DNA of 64,000 nt, taken from contig OW203771.1 in assembly GCA_934045905.1 (NCBI GenBank), positions 3,658,001 through 3,722,000 of the forward strand. The letters run 5' to 3'. The first letter of the stretch is position 1; every line of letters starts with the position of its first letter. The position numbers were made by a program, and so were the translations under genes. The notes under the pieces were generated by a model that saw only the letters and a list, made by a program, of their open reading frames with translations, was not told where the DNA came from and did no database searches. Below are positions 22,551 through 51,623 of the stretch, piece by piece. This stretch comes from Leuctra nigra (lineage: Eukaryota > Arthropoda > Insecta > Plecoptera > Leuctridae).

Positions 22551-22850
22551 CAGGGGTCAGCAATCTACGGCTCCTTGGTGGTTCTAAATAAAGATCTGGA
22601 ATCGAAAATTTTAAAAATTCTAAAACACGCCCTGCGGGGCAACATTTGGCAGGTTATTTGATTCAGTTCGTTCATTTAAAACCACCAGAATCACTTTTTA
22701 TTTAATTTTTGAAATTCTAAAAAAATCGCCCTGCGGGGCAACAATTGTACATTGTAATTATAAACATTGTAGAGTCCCAGAATCACTTTTAAATTGTTGA
22801 AATTCCCAAAAAACGCCCTGCGGGGCAACAACTTGGGAGGCTTCGGCAAA
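22551..22850. mobile_element. hAT-like element with three CGCCCTGCGGGGCAAC blocks
   Basis: Begins CAGGGGTCAGCAATCTACGG, a hAT-type terminus, at 22551. Three copies of CGCCCTGCGGGGCAAC follow near 22626, 22729 and 22815, each preceded by AAATTCTAAAA-like sequence. They are the reverse of the blocks at 6433 and 6528. The second end and duplication were not found. Confidence 0.5.
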
Positions 22851-23089
22851 ATATCAAAATAAACTAGTATTACAATGTATCTAGATTATTTTCCGTGCAT
22901 TTTATTTGATTGCCTAGCTACTGTGGTTCCCATAATAATTTATAATTTTGGGGAAATTGGCAACAGAAGTTTTCGGCGATGTTGAAATTCGCTAAACCAA
23001 ACTCTCGCTTTATTATGACATTATTAATTTTATGCATGCTTATTGCTTACGATCAGATCATGTCTAGGTACATATTTAAAATACTTATT

Positions 23090-23310
23090 GATAAGTATAA
23101 GCATATTGTTGTAGTATTGGTCAGGTTTCCCTGAAATGTGATAATGAGATGGCATCATCCGATGAAGTCTATGCTAACTCGTCATCTACCTCTAGTAGTT
23201 AAGCTCTGAATTCAAATTCATTGATAATAACATGGTTTAATTGTCAAGGAACCTGACCAGCAGCCAATCCGTTTCGTTGATATACCGTTTTATGATTTGT
23301 TGCGTGCACA
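23090..23310. repeat. Dispersed repeat shared with 41482-41698
   Basis: GATGGCATCATCCGATGAAGTC, then CGTCATCTACCTCTAGTAG and CAGCCAATCCGTTTC occur here. They recur, inverted or in part, at 41482-41698, 49520-49620 and about 59795-59870. Confidence 0.45.
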
Positions 23311-23744
23311 AATAATTGAAAACGTTGATATTCCCAACTTGACTCTCGACTTGAATTTGTACTTCCAGTTCCACCTCACAAAGTTCACAACTCTAATTCT
23401 ATCGAATGTCATATCGACATCATTACAGTTTCAAATCATTATATTTCCCCCACTGCCTGATAGGTTGAGTCTATAACGATCCCAAGCAATTAAAACTTCC
23501 AATGCTGGCTTCAAAGAAGGCGGTGAGTATCGATCTGCGAACTTGAACGATACGAGTGAAGGGAGCGCCTGGTGGTAGGCAGCCGGCATTACAGCCATGC
23601 ATGGCGGGTGGTATTCTCGCTTATACAGGGGAAGATCAATTGAAATGCGAGCTTCTTTACGCGAACATGGGTCAGGTCAGATCTAAATTCTCTATGGACT
23701 TGCACTCTAGCGAACCGGGATCAACTTCCGCGGGTGTTTTTACT

Positions 23745-23800
23745 GACATCTCTTGTTAGTCGAGTCGAGAGGCAAATGTTGGGAAGGTTCCATTAGCTTT
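23745..23800 (+). repeat. SINE fragment
   Basis: GTCGAGAGGCAAATGTTGGG then AAGGTTCC matches the middle of the SINE family in plus orientation (compare 49925 and 63110). Confidence 0.45.
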
Positions 23801-24204
23801 CAGACCCTAACGTCCTTCACATCAAGGCCAAAGAGGATAAATAAAATACCAAGGAATGCTTTAAAATCTAAGAACGTATTTTTCATGCGCTTTTTCTCAG
23901 TCGTAAAGTTTTTATTAAAACATTGCGAATGAAGTCAACTTATGATCCTCCGACTATAAAAAGGGAGGGGAGTTTTCCAAAACAGATTTTTCGAACTATC
24001 TCAAGGCTGAACATAGTTTTAAATGGCGTCGACAAAGGGTTAAGTGATGTTAAACGCATACAGAAAATATTGTTCAACACAAAAAAACTATGTTGCTAAA
24101 AATCCATCAGAAAGCAAAATTAAAACATTTCACAATAATAAGTTAGTGCCCCTCTCTAAAAATCTTACTTTCCGATATTACCTACCTACCGTATTATTTG
24201 AGGA

Positions 24205-24271
24205 AATTTGCCCCCCTCCCCCCCCCCCTCCCCCCGTCACGCCTCTAGTGGTGGGGGGGGGGGGGGGGGGG
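24205..24271. repeat. C-rich and G-rich homopolymer patch
   Basis: C-rich runs (24211-24236) are followed by 19 consecutive G (24253-24271), directly before the truncated left end of the MITE at 24290. Confidence 0.7.
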
Positions 24272-24289
24272 TGAAAAGATTTCAAGACC

Positions 24290-24531
24290 TGTTGAAAATT
24301 TTAATAGGTACTCATTTGCAGAGGACCTTTCAGCATATTTTCAATTGTTTTATTTTGTAATATTAATGGAGGTGAGTTACATTATTATGCGTGATAGAAA
24401 TACGTTTAAAAATGTCGGTGCACCTACCAGAAAAAAAATAAATAAAAAAATATCTTCCTCAGGATTCAAAACATTGAAAATTTTCATGACAAATTTCATG
24501 AAAATTTTCATGAAAAATCCCAACACTACGC
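24290..24531. mobile_element. hAT-like MITE, left terminus lost (TAGTGTTGG family)
   Basis: Reverse orientation relative to 447-706. The right end is ATGAAAAATCCCAACACTA at 24531, the inverted TAGTGTTGGGATTTTTCAT. The body shares ATTATGCGTGATAGAAATACG and AAATGTCGGTGCACC. The left end stops at TTTCAAGACCTGTTGAAAATT without the terminal repeat. Confidence 0.6.
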
Positions 24532-25029
24532 CAACCAATGAATAGTAAACTGCAGGTAAATCACTACTTTGTCTTACAATCCAGTATACAGAACGGCCTA
24601 GACATTTAGCATTACATTGAGCTGTATTGGAACTGGCTTGACGAAGCGAAGGTCGGCTGGTGAAAAGATCGAAACGGATCGGCTGAATTATTATAATAAG
24701 CGGCTGTCTTCCATGTCTAGACGCTTCGTTTAGCGCCTCAATGGTTTTATGAATCAACATCAATTACGAACATGAATAACATAACGTCAAGAAAAAAACT
24801 CGTTTAAAATGTCGGTGTTAGAAAACTGGATACGTAACGTCCATATTCCACAATACAATTCAAATTTCAAAATTTGAAATTCTCAACAATACCTAAAATA
24901 TTGTTTAGAGTGAAACTCTGAAATTCAATTGGCTTAAATAAATGATGATTGAAATTGTCCAATCGTCCAATACGCGAATTTGGCGTCCAAAAAGGGACGC
25001 CAAATTCCAATCAAATATCAAAATTATAA

Positions 25030-25250
25030 GGAGTCGAGCGAGTTGGCTCAGGGGTCACTAATGATGTCTCGGAATCGATTCCCAAAGTCGAACTTTCATT
25101 GAGGATTTTTTTTCGCATTTTTCTCTCAGTTAGAAAGTTTCGTAACTAAGTAAGCCACGACCGGCTTCTTCCCACCATCCATCATTATACACCTACCCAT
25201 TCTTCTTCATCATCTCCATCATCATCATTATTCCGTCTTGTAGAGCAAAC
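25030..25250 (+). repeat. tRNA-derived SINE copy
   Basis: tRNA-like head GAGCGAGTTGGCTCAGGGG with B-box-like GGAATCGATTCCC near 25069. It is followed by CCACGACCGGCTTCTTCCC and a CATCATCATC-type run, the family body in plus orientation. Just upstream (24976-25006), TTTGGCGTCC-AAAAA-GGGACGCCAAA forms a perfect small hairpin. Confidence 0.5.
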
Positions 25251-27959
25251 CAATTACTTCATGCACATTCTGATAAGGTTCCTAGCTTTTGTGAGCTGTT
25301 AATTTCTTTTCGAAATTCTTAGACGGGACGGGGTTCATTAAGTTCTAGGTAACATTAAAAACATCAACATATGTAGTATCACTATTCAGTGATCGAAATA
25401 ACATTTGACATCAAAAAAGTACCTATTAAATCAAAGAAGACAAAGTTTAAAAAGTATAATTCCCATTTTGATAACATCCAAAATTACTAATTATAAAACG
25501 AGAATTAATCAATTATTTTTCCCTTCTCAGAAAATTACCTAATCTGCTGAACTTGCCCAATCTCAACACAAATCTGTTATCTCCTTGGTAGGTACTGAGT
25601 TTAATGAAAACTCTAGGAATGTCAATTTAATGGCAACGATAAATTTGAAAGAGTGGTTACAAAATGTACAGTTTCAATGTCTGCTACTGATATCAGGCTA
25701 TGCTAATGCGGTTGATTGTAACCGGCATGTGGCACGAAAATGTGGTGCGACAGAATGCTAAGGTATTGAATCAGAGAATTATTACTGGACCGGGAACTGC
25801 GCTGCTGAAGGAAGGATGTGGCGCTGACCTATTTGGCACAGTCAACCAAAGAAATTTAATGCTTCTGAAAGTCAAGATGGTTGAACGACACATGGACCAT
25901 ATGATCGTCTTTTACTTCATTCATGAGACGTTATAGGAAGCAGAAGGCCAGTAGTCCACCTTCTCAACAAACTAGCTTCATGCAAACTAGGCACACGAAA
26001 ACCTTGAAAATCTGTTATCTCAATGTTAATTTTCGAGAAAGAAATATTTTTTTTTTATATTTTTTTTTGTTCTGGCAGAGAAATCGTTCACTGTCAACTT
26101 TTACTATTAGTCAATACTTCACGTGCATTTAAAATAGGATTTAATAATTTTTACTCGTCATTTTTATTTGAATAACCTACCTAACGTCACTGTTAATCAT
26201 CAAATTAGTAGATTCTACTTGAGTGAGGAATTTTAAAGAGTTCGTTTCATTTGCGGTTCAAACTATTTTAGAAAAACGTAGACACTTCAATAAAAATTGC
26301 TGCTCGACGTGGGCGTAACTGCAAGAGGGGCGTAGAGAGGGGGGCGTAGAGATGTCAAGAGAAGACTTCTTGAAAACTGCCTGGCATCAAGTCAAAAACC
26401 ACGCAATACAATAATTCAATAGTGAGCAACTTAGTTCAAACCTTCCGAAAACATTTTCGAAGGTGTGAAAAAAAGTTTAAAATTCCAGCTCTAGGTTCAT
26501 GAAAAAAACTATTAGTAGATTGCCCACATCTGTATACTGTACTGATCTACGGGAAGATAATAAATACAATAGTACCTAACAGATTGAAAATGAGAGCTAG
26601 GTAGGGTTATTACTTTCCGCCATAAATTATTGTTTAGTAATCGCGTCATTATACCTACTCATTAATCCAATGATTAATCCAACCAAAATTACGATAAAAA
26701 TAATATGATTTGTGCAATCCTTGAGGACAATCGGAAAAAATTAATCCGTCATTTGTGTGACGTAATTTAAGGAAATTCCCAATTTCCTCATAACTTGAAT
26801 AAAATTCCTAATTCGAATCATAAAAACTGATATTTTGTAAGGATTCTTCGCCCAATATAAATACAATTACCTAGTTGCAAGCCTGGCAACCACCTGCGAT
26901 CGGAGGTCGCCAAAGTCACCCGAACTATTGATTACCAAAACCTGACACCTCAAGGAGACCTCAAAGTGACAGATTAGCTCACTGAACTTATTGGAAGAAC
27001 AGTTACTTTGCATGTTAATCTATCAGAGATTATGTTAATGAATTAAATGGCATGCAAATTAGATTTAAATGTGTATTAAAAAAGTGAATTGAATTTTAAA
27101 TCTAAAATCTAGATTTAAAAATGTTTGTGAGAAGAACAGACTGAGAAAAGGGATTTGGCCGATGCTCTTATTACTAAGAATGTTTTACAGTATTCTTGGA
27201 TACCAAACTAACTTAAAAAACTTTTCAATTAATTAACGTTTTTCACAAAAAATCTATCTTCTCTCATCATTTCGACTGTGACCCCTGAAAATGTGCACTA
27301 CCTATGGCCGTAAGCGAGGTGTAGGGGCCTGCGCCTTGGCACTAGGCCAGTCCCAGACGATTACCAAGCTAGCGACAGATATGTATCATAGGTTGTATTG
27401 TTTGAATTGGTACTCACTTTCCTAGCTCCTCTTTGAGGTCATAATTATCACTAAAACGCGTACAGGCTGCTGGCACAGCCATTGCGAACACTACAATATT
27501 TACTCCACTACTGTGTGAAAATGACCGCACTGTCGAAGTCAAAACAGAGACTGAGTGAATCGATAATGATAAATTCCGTTCACGTACTGTACAAGTATGT
27601 ATGAAGTACCAATTGTTTTAAATACGTAAGAAAATTAATGAAACCTATTAATCTTGCATTTGTTATCATATAAACTGTATTACTTTTATGAATTATGTCC
27701 CAAATGTTCAATATTTCTGACAGTTAAGTATCAATGCTACCAACATACGTTTGAAGAGACAAATTTCCCACCACGAGCCCTCAATGAACTTCTTTACCGA
27801 CTAATGGTCAGAAGTGAAGCGATTGTTTTGAAATCAACACCTAATAGTAATAGAACGTTGACAATTTACGTTAATAATATTTTAATTATATCAATAAATT
27901 GTCTGAGGTGTACAGAAAAATATCACTATAAGTTCCAATAATTTGCAATAAATAAATAA
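25251..27959. other. No gene recognised
   Basis: AT-rich. ORFs at 25700-25936 and 27654-27941 lack recognisable domains. A GGGGCGTAGAG direct repeat lies near 26325-26350. Plus-strand AATAAA motifs at about 27947-27960 face minus-strand AATAAA motifs at 27980-27990, which would suit convergent transcript ends. Confidence 0.35.
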
Positions 27960-27974
27960 AACACAGGTTTCCTC

Positions 27975-30398
27975 GTTTTTTTATTTTATTTTGTAATAAA
28001 AGAAAACATAATATTTAAACAATTTACATTTTCAGTACATTCACAAAAGACAACTCTTCAATATGCTAATAGTCGAGCCATCAACAATATTTTAAATCAA
28101 ATAAGTTTATTTTCTTAATGGAATGACTTAAAAACAGGTATAATTTACAAACCATTAAATTCCAAACTTTAAAATTGGTCCTAGCCTTTTACAACATGCC
28201 ACAATATTATTTTAAAATTTGTATTCAATTTCGAACGATTAAAAAATCAACAGATTCCGTAAAAGGCTACTATAATACAAATTTAAAGTAACTAACAAAT
28301 ATAATGTACAACACATAAAATAAACAGATCACTAAAACACATCTCAAATCAAAACACAGGTACCTAGGTAGCTATAGATGTTTGTTTGCAAACCAAATTG
28401 TTTACAAAAATTGATAGATGATTGCCTAAATAAAGGCAAGCTACAAAGAAAACACTTCATAGTTTAGGAAGATTGGCAAGCAATATAGGCATAAAACATA
28501 CACCTAATAATCACTGAAAAATGTAACAACATAGGTAATATTTATCTAACCATGATAACCACTTAACAAGTTTGCTGAATTAATAGAGCATAACTTAAGT
28601 AGGTAGGTATATATTAACGAGAACAGAGACCAAAGAAACGAAAGCCAGTGCAGCAATGCACACTGCAAACTGTTGCTAAAAGAAAGCAGCTGAGAATTAC
28701 TAAACATACTTTCACAAAACGTACCAGCAAAGCTGATACGTAATTGTGGAACAGATACATTCTCACATCTTCATTTGAATAGAGTAATCTAACGTTTTCT
28801 CTTCGTTAATACACGGGTCGCTGAGAATGGATGAGTTGAAGAAGAAGTACAATCTGCCATTTTGCGCTATTCCTTCCAGTATCAAGTTTTTTAATTTAAA
28901 ATACCATTCAGAGCAAACTAAAAACAATCATCAGTGCAACTCTCAAACAAAGACAGTTTTTAATCTCATTTTACAAGCGGAAAGGCGGTCGAAGTGGAAA
29001 ACTAGTGAACTCGCAAGAAATTGCATCGTCGAGACCAAATCAATTGACCCCATAACTTCTTGCTATGAATTAGGAACGAGTTCAATTGATTTGAACCTCT
29101 TCACACTTCGTATTTGATCTCGGTCAGAGTTGCATCATGATCAATCAACGTTAATAAGTCCGTAAACACAGATATTTCTACCATAATTTCGATCAGCAAT
29201 TTTATTATTATTTTCGAATTTAATCAGAAATAATTTTCATTTGTCATTCGTCATGATGTCACATTTTAATAAAATTTTGCATTATATAATCCAACTTTTA
29301 ATAAAATGATTTCAATAATTCACATATTAAAAGTAAATGTACTTGAAATTAACACACTACTTATGAGTTATGACATTGTAAAAACTCTGTTCTATTCCAT
29401 TATAATAAGACAATTTTAGTATATGACTGTAATGTTCAGAATGTAGGTAATAAAAATCTATGGTCTGTACAAGGTAGTAAATACACCTTTAGTTTTCTAA
29501 GTAACAAATACAATGATACATTGTCGACTGGCGACTAAATAATCACCTCAAATAAAATGGTAATCACCTTCAAGCTGCTAATCAAAACAAATATTTACGT
29601 AGGTAGGTACTTCAAACTATTGAATTATTTTTAAGGTATGCATCACTTGATAAAATAAAGTGTATGAATACACCATAAATCTTGGATGATTCATCCAAGT
29701 CAAAATGTGAATTTGGTTTTATGTATTTCAAAAAGGAATATGAAGGGAAAATAATTCAAATATAAATTAATTGAAATTTTCGTGGGTGGTCTCATAATGT
29801 TTGTATTTTAATGTTATATTTTTTTCATATGCTTTTAGTTTTTAGGAAAAAAAGTGATCAGACAAAAACTATAAATAGGTAGCTACCTACTTAATCAATT
29901 AAAATAAAGTCAATAAATTTAAATAAAACCCAAACCAAAATGGGAATAAATGATCATTTAAAATTCGATTAGAAATGGATTAGTGATACCTATTACCTAG
30001 CCATTTTGTGATTTTTGAAACAGAATCGGTGAAAAATCTGAAGGAATCCCTCACAGCAAAATCATAGATTACTCTGACACTTGCATAATTAATGAGTATG
30101 TTAGATAGCTGAACCATGAATTTTAAGGCCAACCTAAGTCAAACAAAGTTTTAAGTTAATTGAGATATATTTTAATTTCTTCTTCCTCAGAATGTGGCCC
30201 CACCAACTCAACTGACTTAGGTCGTCTAAGACAAATGGTTGAACAATTAATTCAAATACCAACCTAAGTCAAATAGTTTTAGGTCCATCCGAGAAAACCA
30301 TTTCGCAAGTTAATCGAGATATCTGAATGTCTTCTTACTTCGAACGTGGCCCCACAGTTGACTTAGGTAGTCCAAGACAAACGGCTGATCAATGTGTG
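27975..30398 (-). other. Probable 3' UTR of GFAT
   Basis: The 2.4 kb after the GFAT stop carries no transposon I recognise, unlike most of the window, and ends at two overlapping minus-strand AATAAA motifs (27980-27990). Its stop-proximal part contains an imperfect tandem duplication: 30128-30253 and 30266-30395 share CCAACCTAAGTCAAA, TGTGGCCCCAC and TAAGACAAA-type blocks. The extent of the UTR is inferred. Confidence 0.4.
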
Positions 30399-47120
<16,722 letters not shown>

Positions 47121-47504
47121 CTGGCGACAAGACACAAGGATTCAGACAAGTGACACACGCAACACAGATTAAGGTGGCGCAAGCGCTCGGACGATTTAGG
47201 AAATTGAGAGAGAGAAATTGTTTCGTAAGTGGGTCTAACTTTGATAGGATGTTCACATGATCAGTCTGATTGTATATTAGTGGCACTTTTTCATTTTTGC
47301 TTCTTGCATTGTTAATTAGGCGCTCGGTTATTCAACAAAATTGCTCAAAATTATGAAATTTCCGACACGATTGGAGACCGAATCGGTTAATCAATTGATC
47401 TCAAATTTTAATCATGACTAGATAAAAGACAAATATACCTAGGGTTATCTTTTGGCACATTTTTAAAATTTAATTTCATACAGCATAGGTGGAGGCAATT
47501 TGTA

Positions 47505-47670
47505 GAACAATTGGAAGTGGAGGAAGAAGAAGAAGACGAGGAGGAGATGCCAGGCGTGGCCAGCCGGTCTCAGTAGTCCTGCGGCCCTAGTGTTGGTGGG
47601 AACACCCACCCCCTGACCCATTAAATTGGAACCAGCTAATAGATTATTATTATTACAGCACATAGGTATT
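47505..47670 (+). repeat. LINE 3'-UTR-like fragment
   Basis: GAGGAAGAAGAAGAAGACGAG, GCCAGGCGTGGCCAGCCGG and a final ATTATTATTATTA. It resembles the 3' UTR of the LINE at 47860-49273 in the opposite orientation (GGCCTGGCTAGCCGGC there). Confidence 0.45.
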
Positions 47671-47699
47671 GAGACCAGAAAATTTACAATTTTTCACCA

Positions 47700-48018
47700 G
47701 AAATCAACTAATTATTACTATTTAACAAAATTAAAAATGGATTAGTTTCTTTTTCATCTAATTTTTATTTTTTATTTTTTTTATTATCACATTTATTTAC
47801 ATAAAAATTTTATTCCACACTAGGTAGAGTACATTTTTTTATAGGCTACATACAGTAATGCCGGCTAGCCAGGCCTGTCACATTTGTCTTCCTTCTCCTC
47901 CTCTTCCCCTCCTTATTTTTTTTTTATTTTTATTTTTTTTTCTTTCTTCTTCTTCTTCTTCTTCTTCTTCCCCTCCGTCCTCTTCTTCTTCATCCTTATC
48001 CTCTTCTACTACCTCCAC
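47700..48018 (-). repeat. LINE 3' UTR with GAA microsatellite
   Basis: On the minus strand, after the stop of the ORF at 48019: GAAGAAGAAG runs (47945-47971), A-rich blocks and GGCCTGGCTAGCCGGCATTAC. It continues from the retrotransposon ORF. Confidence 0.5.
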
Positions 48019-49273
48019 TTATGTAACTATTTGTTCCCATAATTCTTGATTTTCCCACAAATGTTTCCTTTCAACTTCTTCCCATCTTTCACCTCGTTCC
48101 TCAACATCTCTTTTCACCTGTTCAATCCATCTATCTCTTGGCCTCCCAACTTTTCTTTTTCCTTCCACATTCTTTCCAAATTCACGTTTGGCTCTTCTAC
48201 TGTCTTTCATTCTCTTAAGTTTACCAAACCACCTCAGTCTTTCTCGCCCAATTTTGAAACCAACACTCTCCACACCCATCTTCTTCCTTATCACCATACT
48301 TCTTACATGTTCCTTCATCGATATATTTGCCATTCCTCTCACGAACTTCATCTCTTCTGCTTGTACCATACTCTCCTCCTTCCATCCCAAATTCCACGTC
48401 ACCGCACCATAACATAAAATAGGTAGAAAATATTGCTTGTATAAAACTAATTTAAATTTAAGTGGTAAATCCCTATTCCATACTAATTTTCTAACTTTTT
48501 GATAAAACCCGTCTGCTTTCTGTATTCTTCTTTTAACTTCTTTCAAACACTTTCCGTCTTTTGTAACCAAGCTTCCTAAATAACTAAAATCTTCGACATG
48601 TTTAATATTTTTTCCACCCAATTTCAAACCACTTCTTACAAGCCCATTTCTCTTCTTCTCCAAAACCAAATATTCACTCTTCTCACTACTAAGCTTCATT
48701 CCATAACGTTCTATCACTTCGTTCCACACATCCACTTTCTTCTGTACCAACTCTTCAGTCTCTCCCCAAATTACAACATCATCCGCATATACCCCTGTTT
48801 GCGAATCTAGATCTTCAATCCTTTCCACCTCCCGAATTATATCATCCATTACCATAATGAACAGCAAAGGTGACAACACACTGCCTTGCCTTACTCCTGA
48901 TCTCACACTAAACCAGCCCGTTCTTCCTCCCACTGTTTCCACACAAATCTCACATCCAACATACAGACTCTTTACTCTTTCAATCAACTTCTTGTCTATT
49001 TCCCTCTTTTCTAAACTCTCCCACACCCTATCCCTTGGCAAATGATCATACGCCTTTTCAATATCTAGGAACACTAACCACATTTCCTTTCCCATCTCCC
49101 AATTTCTCTCCATAATGGTCCTTATAGCGAATATAAGGTCTATCGTAGATCTGTTTCTTCTAAATCCATATTGTTAATCTTTCAAATCCTCTTCAACTAC
49201 ACTTCGCATTCTCTTCTCAATAATCCATTCGTATATCTTCGCTCCTTGGCTCATGAGTGTTATCCCTCTATAA
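48019..49273 (-). pseudogene. Non-LTR retrotransposon reverse transcriptase, 5'-truncated
   Basis: Reverse transcriptase relic. The open part (49113-48019, 364 residues) shows FLDIEKAYDHLPRD, GVRQGSVLSPLLF, the catalytic YADDVVIW and, near the C-terminus, RLRWFGKLKRMKD and GRPRDRWIEQV, the order seen in LINE polymerases. The frame continues upstream to about 49273 (YRGITLMSQGAKIYE, QYGFRRNRST) but is broken by TAA at 49176-49174, where the family usually has an acidic or polar residue before QYGF. The N-terminal endonuclease is absent; the element stops at an AT palindrome (49268-49325). Few other lesions, so insertion is not ancient. Confidence 0.85.
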
Positions 49274-49325
49274 TCATAATATAATATAATCTATAATCTA
49301 TAGATTATAATCTATAATCATGATT
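49268..49325. repeat. AT-rich palindromic microsatellite
   Basis: TATAATCTATAATCTATAG followed by its inverted copy ATTATAATCTATAATCATG. It lies at the 5' truncation point of the LINE. Confidence 0.6.
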
Positions 49326-49899
49326 AAAATTTCAAATCATTTCGTCAAACCCATTTTGTCTCTAATCGTATCCAAAAAAGTGTCTGCAACATGCGTCACA
49401 ATCGCTTGCACTTGCACCACCTTAGTAAGAACAATTGTACCCCAACTATTTCAGGTGCATCGGTGCCTTTTATGTTGCCATATAGTCGACTAGCTGCCAC
49501 TGGAACTTCAACACTAATAACTCTAGGTGAACTCTGATTTCATTGATAATAACAAGGATTGATTGTCAAAGAACTTGACAATCAGCCAATCCGTTTCACT
49601 ATACTGTTTAGTTTGGCCGAATGTAACTAATATCAAAAAATTATAGTAATTTTAAACAGTCACACGAAAATTCAATATTGGTAAAATTATTTGCCTTATC
49701 TCTTTAACGTAATAGCATAATTGTATACGTTAGACAATTACTTTTTATCTTGCCAAGCTATAGTCAGTGTTCACTGTATTGCTTCTGACGTTTGGGAATA
49801 GCATTTTATCATTTTCCTTCCATTGCAAGAGTGGAAATGTGTCGTCAGAACACATAAAAGCAAGATAAATTCTACGAAGTGAAGAATGCAGACAATTTT
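49326..49899. other. No gene recognised; repeat piece
   Basis: 49520-49620 belongs to the dispersed repeat at 23090-23310 (AACAAGGATTGATTGTCAA, CAGCCAATCCGTTTC). Remainder unassigned. Confidence 0.35.
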
Positions 49900-50525
49900 C
49901 GTTCTACCTGAGTTTAATTCAGTCTTTCCCTCAGTCGAGAGGCAAATGCGAGGAAGATTCCCTACTAATAGGCCCCGACTGCCTCCATCCCACCTAGTGA
50001 TGGCACCATTGAAAATTTTCATTTGAAAATTTTCAGAAAATTTTTAATGACCATTGAAAAAATTGAAATTTTTTGAAAATGTTTAAATCAATTTTATTTG
50101 ATTTAATAAATGTATGGGCATACTTGGGATGCATACTGAACTCTATTATGATGCGTGTTGTTGTCTGAGTGGTAAATGTGCAAAATGATCATTAATATAG
50201 CATTCAAATTTTCCCGCCTATGTAGAAATTACAGTCTGGCCAAAATTACAATGAAGAAAAACTGAGATTTGGGCTTATATTTGACTTTTATTTTGATTTT
50301 GATTTTACGCTTTTTTCAGATATATTATCAACAATTGTGTGCAATAAAGCAATAAAAAAAGTAATTTAAAAAAATTTCAACGCATCGAAAATTTTCATGA
50401 AAATTTTCAAAAAAAAATTTTTTCATAAAATTGCCATCACTAATCCCACCCATTCTTCATCAATCATAATCATTCATCCGTCGACATCAGCCCATTTGCA
50501 GAACAGTACGATGTTAAACACCACC
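49900..50525 (+). repeat. SINE interrupted by a hAT-like MITE
   Basis: Left part CAGTCGAGAGGCAAATGCG to GCCTCCATCCCACC, right part CCATTCTTCATCAATCATAA to GCAGAACAGTACGATGTTAA. Together they form one SINE in plus orientation, split by the element at 49995-50442. Confidence 0.65.
49995..50442. mobile_element. hAT-like MITE (TAGTGATGGCA family)
   Basis: Ends TAGTGATGGCA and TGCCATCACTA with exact 8-bp duplications ATCCCACC at 49987-49994 and 50443-50450. AAAATTTTC motifs are repeated at both subterminal zones. 448 bp, non-coding. Confidence 0.8.
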
Positions 50526-50536
50526 ACACAAACTAA

Positions 50537-51032
50537 CTAGGAAAACGCTCAGTGTACCGCGTTGATGAGCGAGCACCAGTACGTGCAAATTCTCCAACCT
50601 GAATTCTGTACCAAACGCACAGAAAACATCCATATTGAATTGAAATATATGATCCACTCAATCAACATAAAAGTATCTGTTAAGAATAGCCATCTAAACA
50701 CTTGCAGTGGAAAAACATACATTTCCATACTTCATTTCTGAGTGACAGCTATAAAATTGTCATGACTGACTGGACTAAAAAAAACTGTTGGTTGAATAAT
50801 GACTATGCAAAATATGAATTTGATCAGATTTATCGAAGACCATTTTCATTTTTCAACCTATCAGGAGATCTTTATTTAAATTTTAACCAATGAACGGATT
50901 TCAAAAAGGAACTTGGGTCTGTAAACAGAAAAGGTGGTCGATCGATCGGTGAAACGGTGCGACTTGTATTGCTCCAGGTAGCAGCCAAAAAAAGGTCCGT
51001 GTCAAAAGAGTGAAAAGGAGTTGCTCGCTCAA
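50537..51032 (-). mobile_element. Helitron-like element, short full copy
   Basis: On the minus strand it starts TTGAGCGAGCAACTCC at 51032 and ends GCGTTTTCCTAG at 50537. The flanks join as TTTA|TTAG, A before and T after, as expected for Helitrons. Internal deletion relative to 58348-59672. Confidence 0.65.
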
Positions 51033-51389
51033 TAAACTAGCTAATTCGAGGCAACAGACATGTAAACAGCCCACACTCACGCAGCATCCACAAGACACGG
51101 TCTCCAAGACAGACAGAAAGTCATTGGCACTCCGCCCTCAGAGCAGCCAGGGTCGTTGTATTGCTGCACTCGCCGACCTCTGTGTCGAGAGACCTTGGCG
51201 CAGGTTCCTCACTGATATTTCACACTTGGCCCTGGACCATTTGATCGCTTTAATCGGATCAGGTTCACTCAAGGTACGTAGAGTTCCAACAAGAATCGAC
51301 CCATATTTCCAAAAAACCGTGTCAAACTTTCCCAGAGAGAAAAAATCTAGGATCTTAGAATCAGCATTTGCTAGTATTATTGTTGCACT

Positions 51390-51540
51390 GTTTTTTAACG
51401 TCGCACCGTGCTACAAGTAGGCTAATGGCGACGGATGAATGATTATGATATTGATATGAAGATGGTGATGAGGAATAGGCGAGGATGGACGGTGGGAAGG
51501 AGGCGGTCGTGGCATTAGTATTGACCGATCAATCGACAAG
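51390..51540 (-). repeat. SINE fragment
   Basis: AACGTCGCACCGTGC, CTAATGGCGACGGATGAATG and GGAAGGAGGCGGTCGTGGC: 3' half of the SINE family. Confidence 0.6.
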
Positions 51541-51623
51541 ATTTGACTGTTCTAACCTCAAATCTCATACCCGTGTGTCCCTTCCAACTTATTAGCCAGT
51601 ATTTTCATTAAACAGTAAGTTTT

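Noticed and set aside
27654..29117. ORFs of 95 and 96 codons
   Set aside because: No motif; the second lies within the probable GFAT 3' UTR on the opposite strand.
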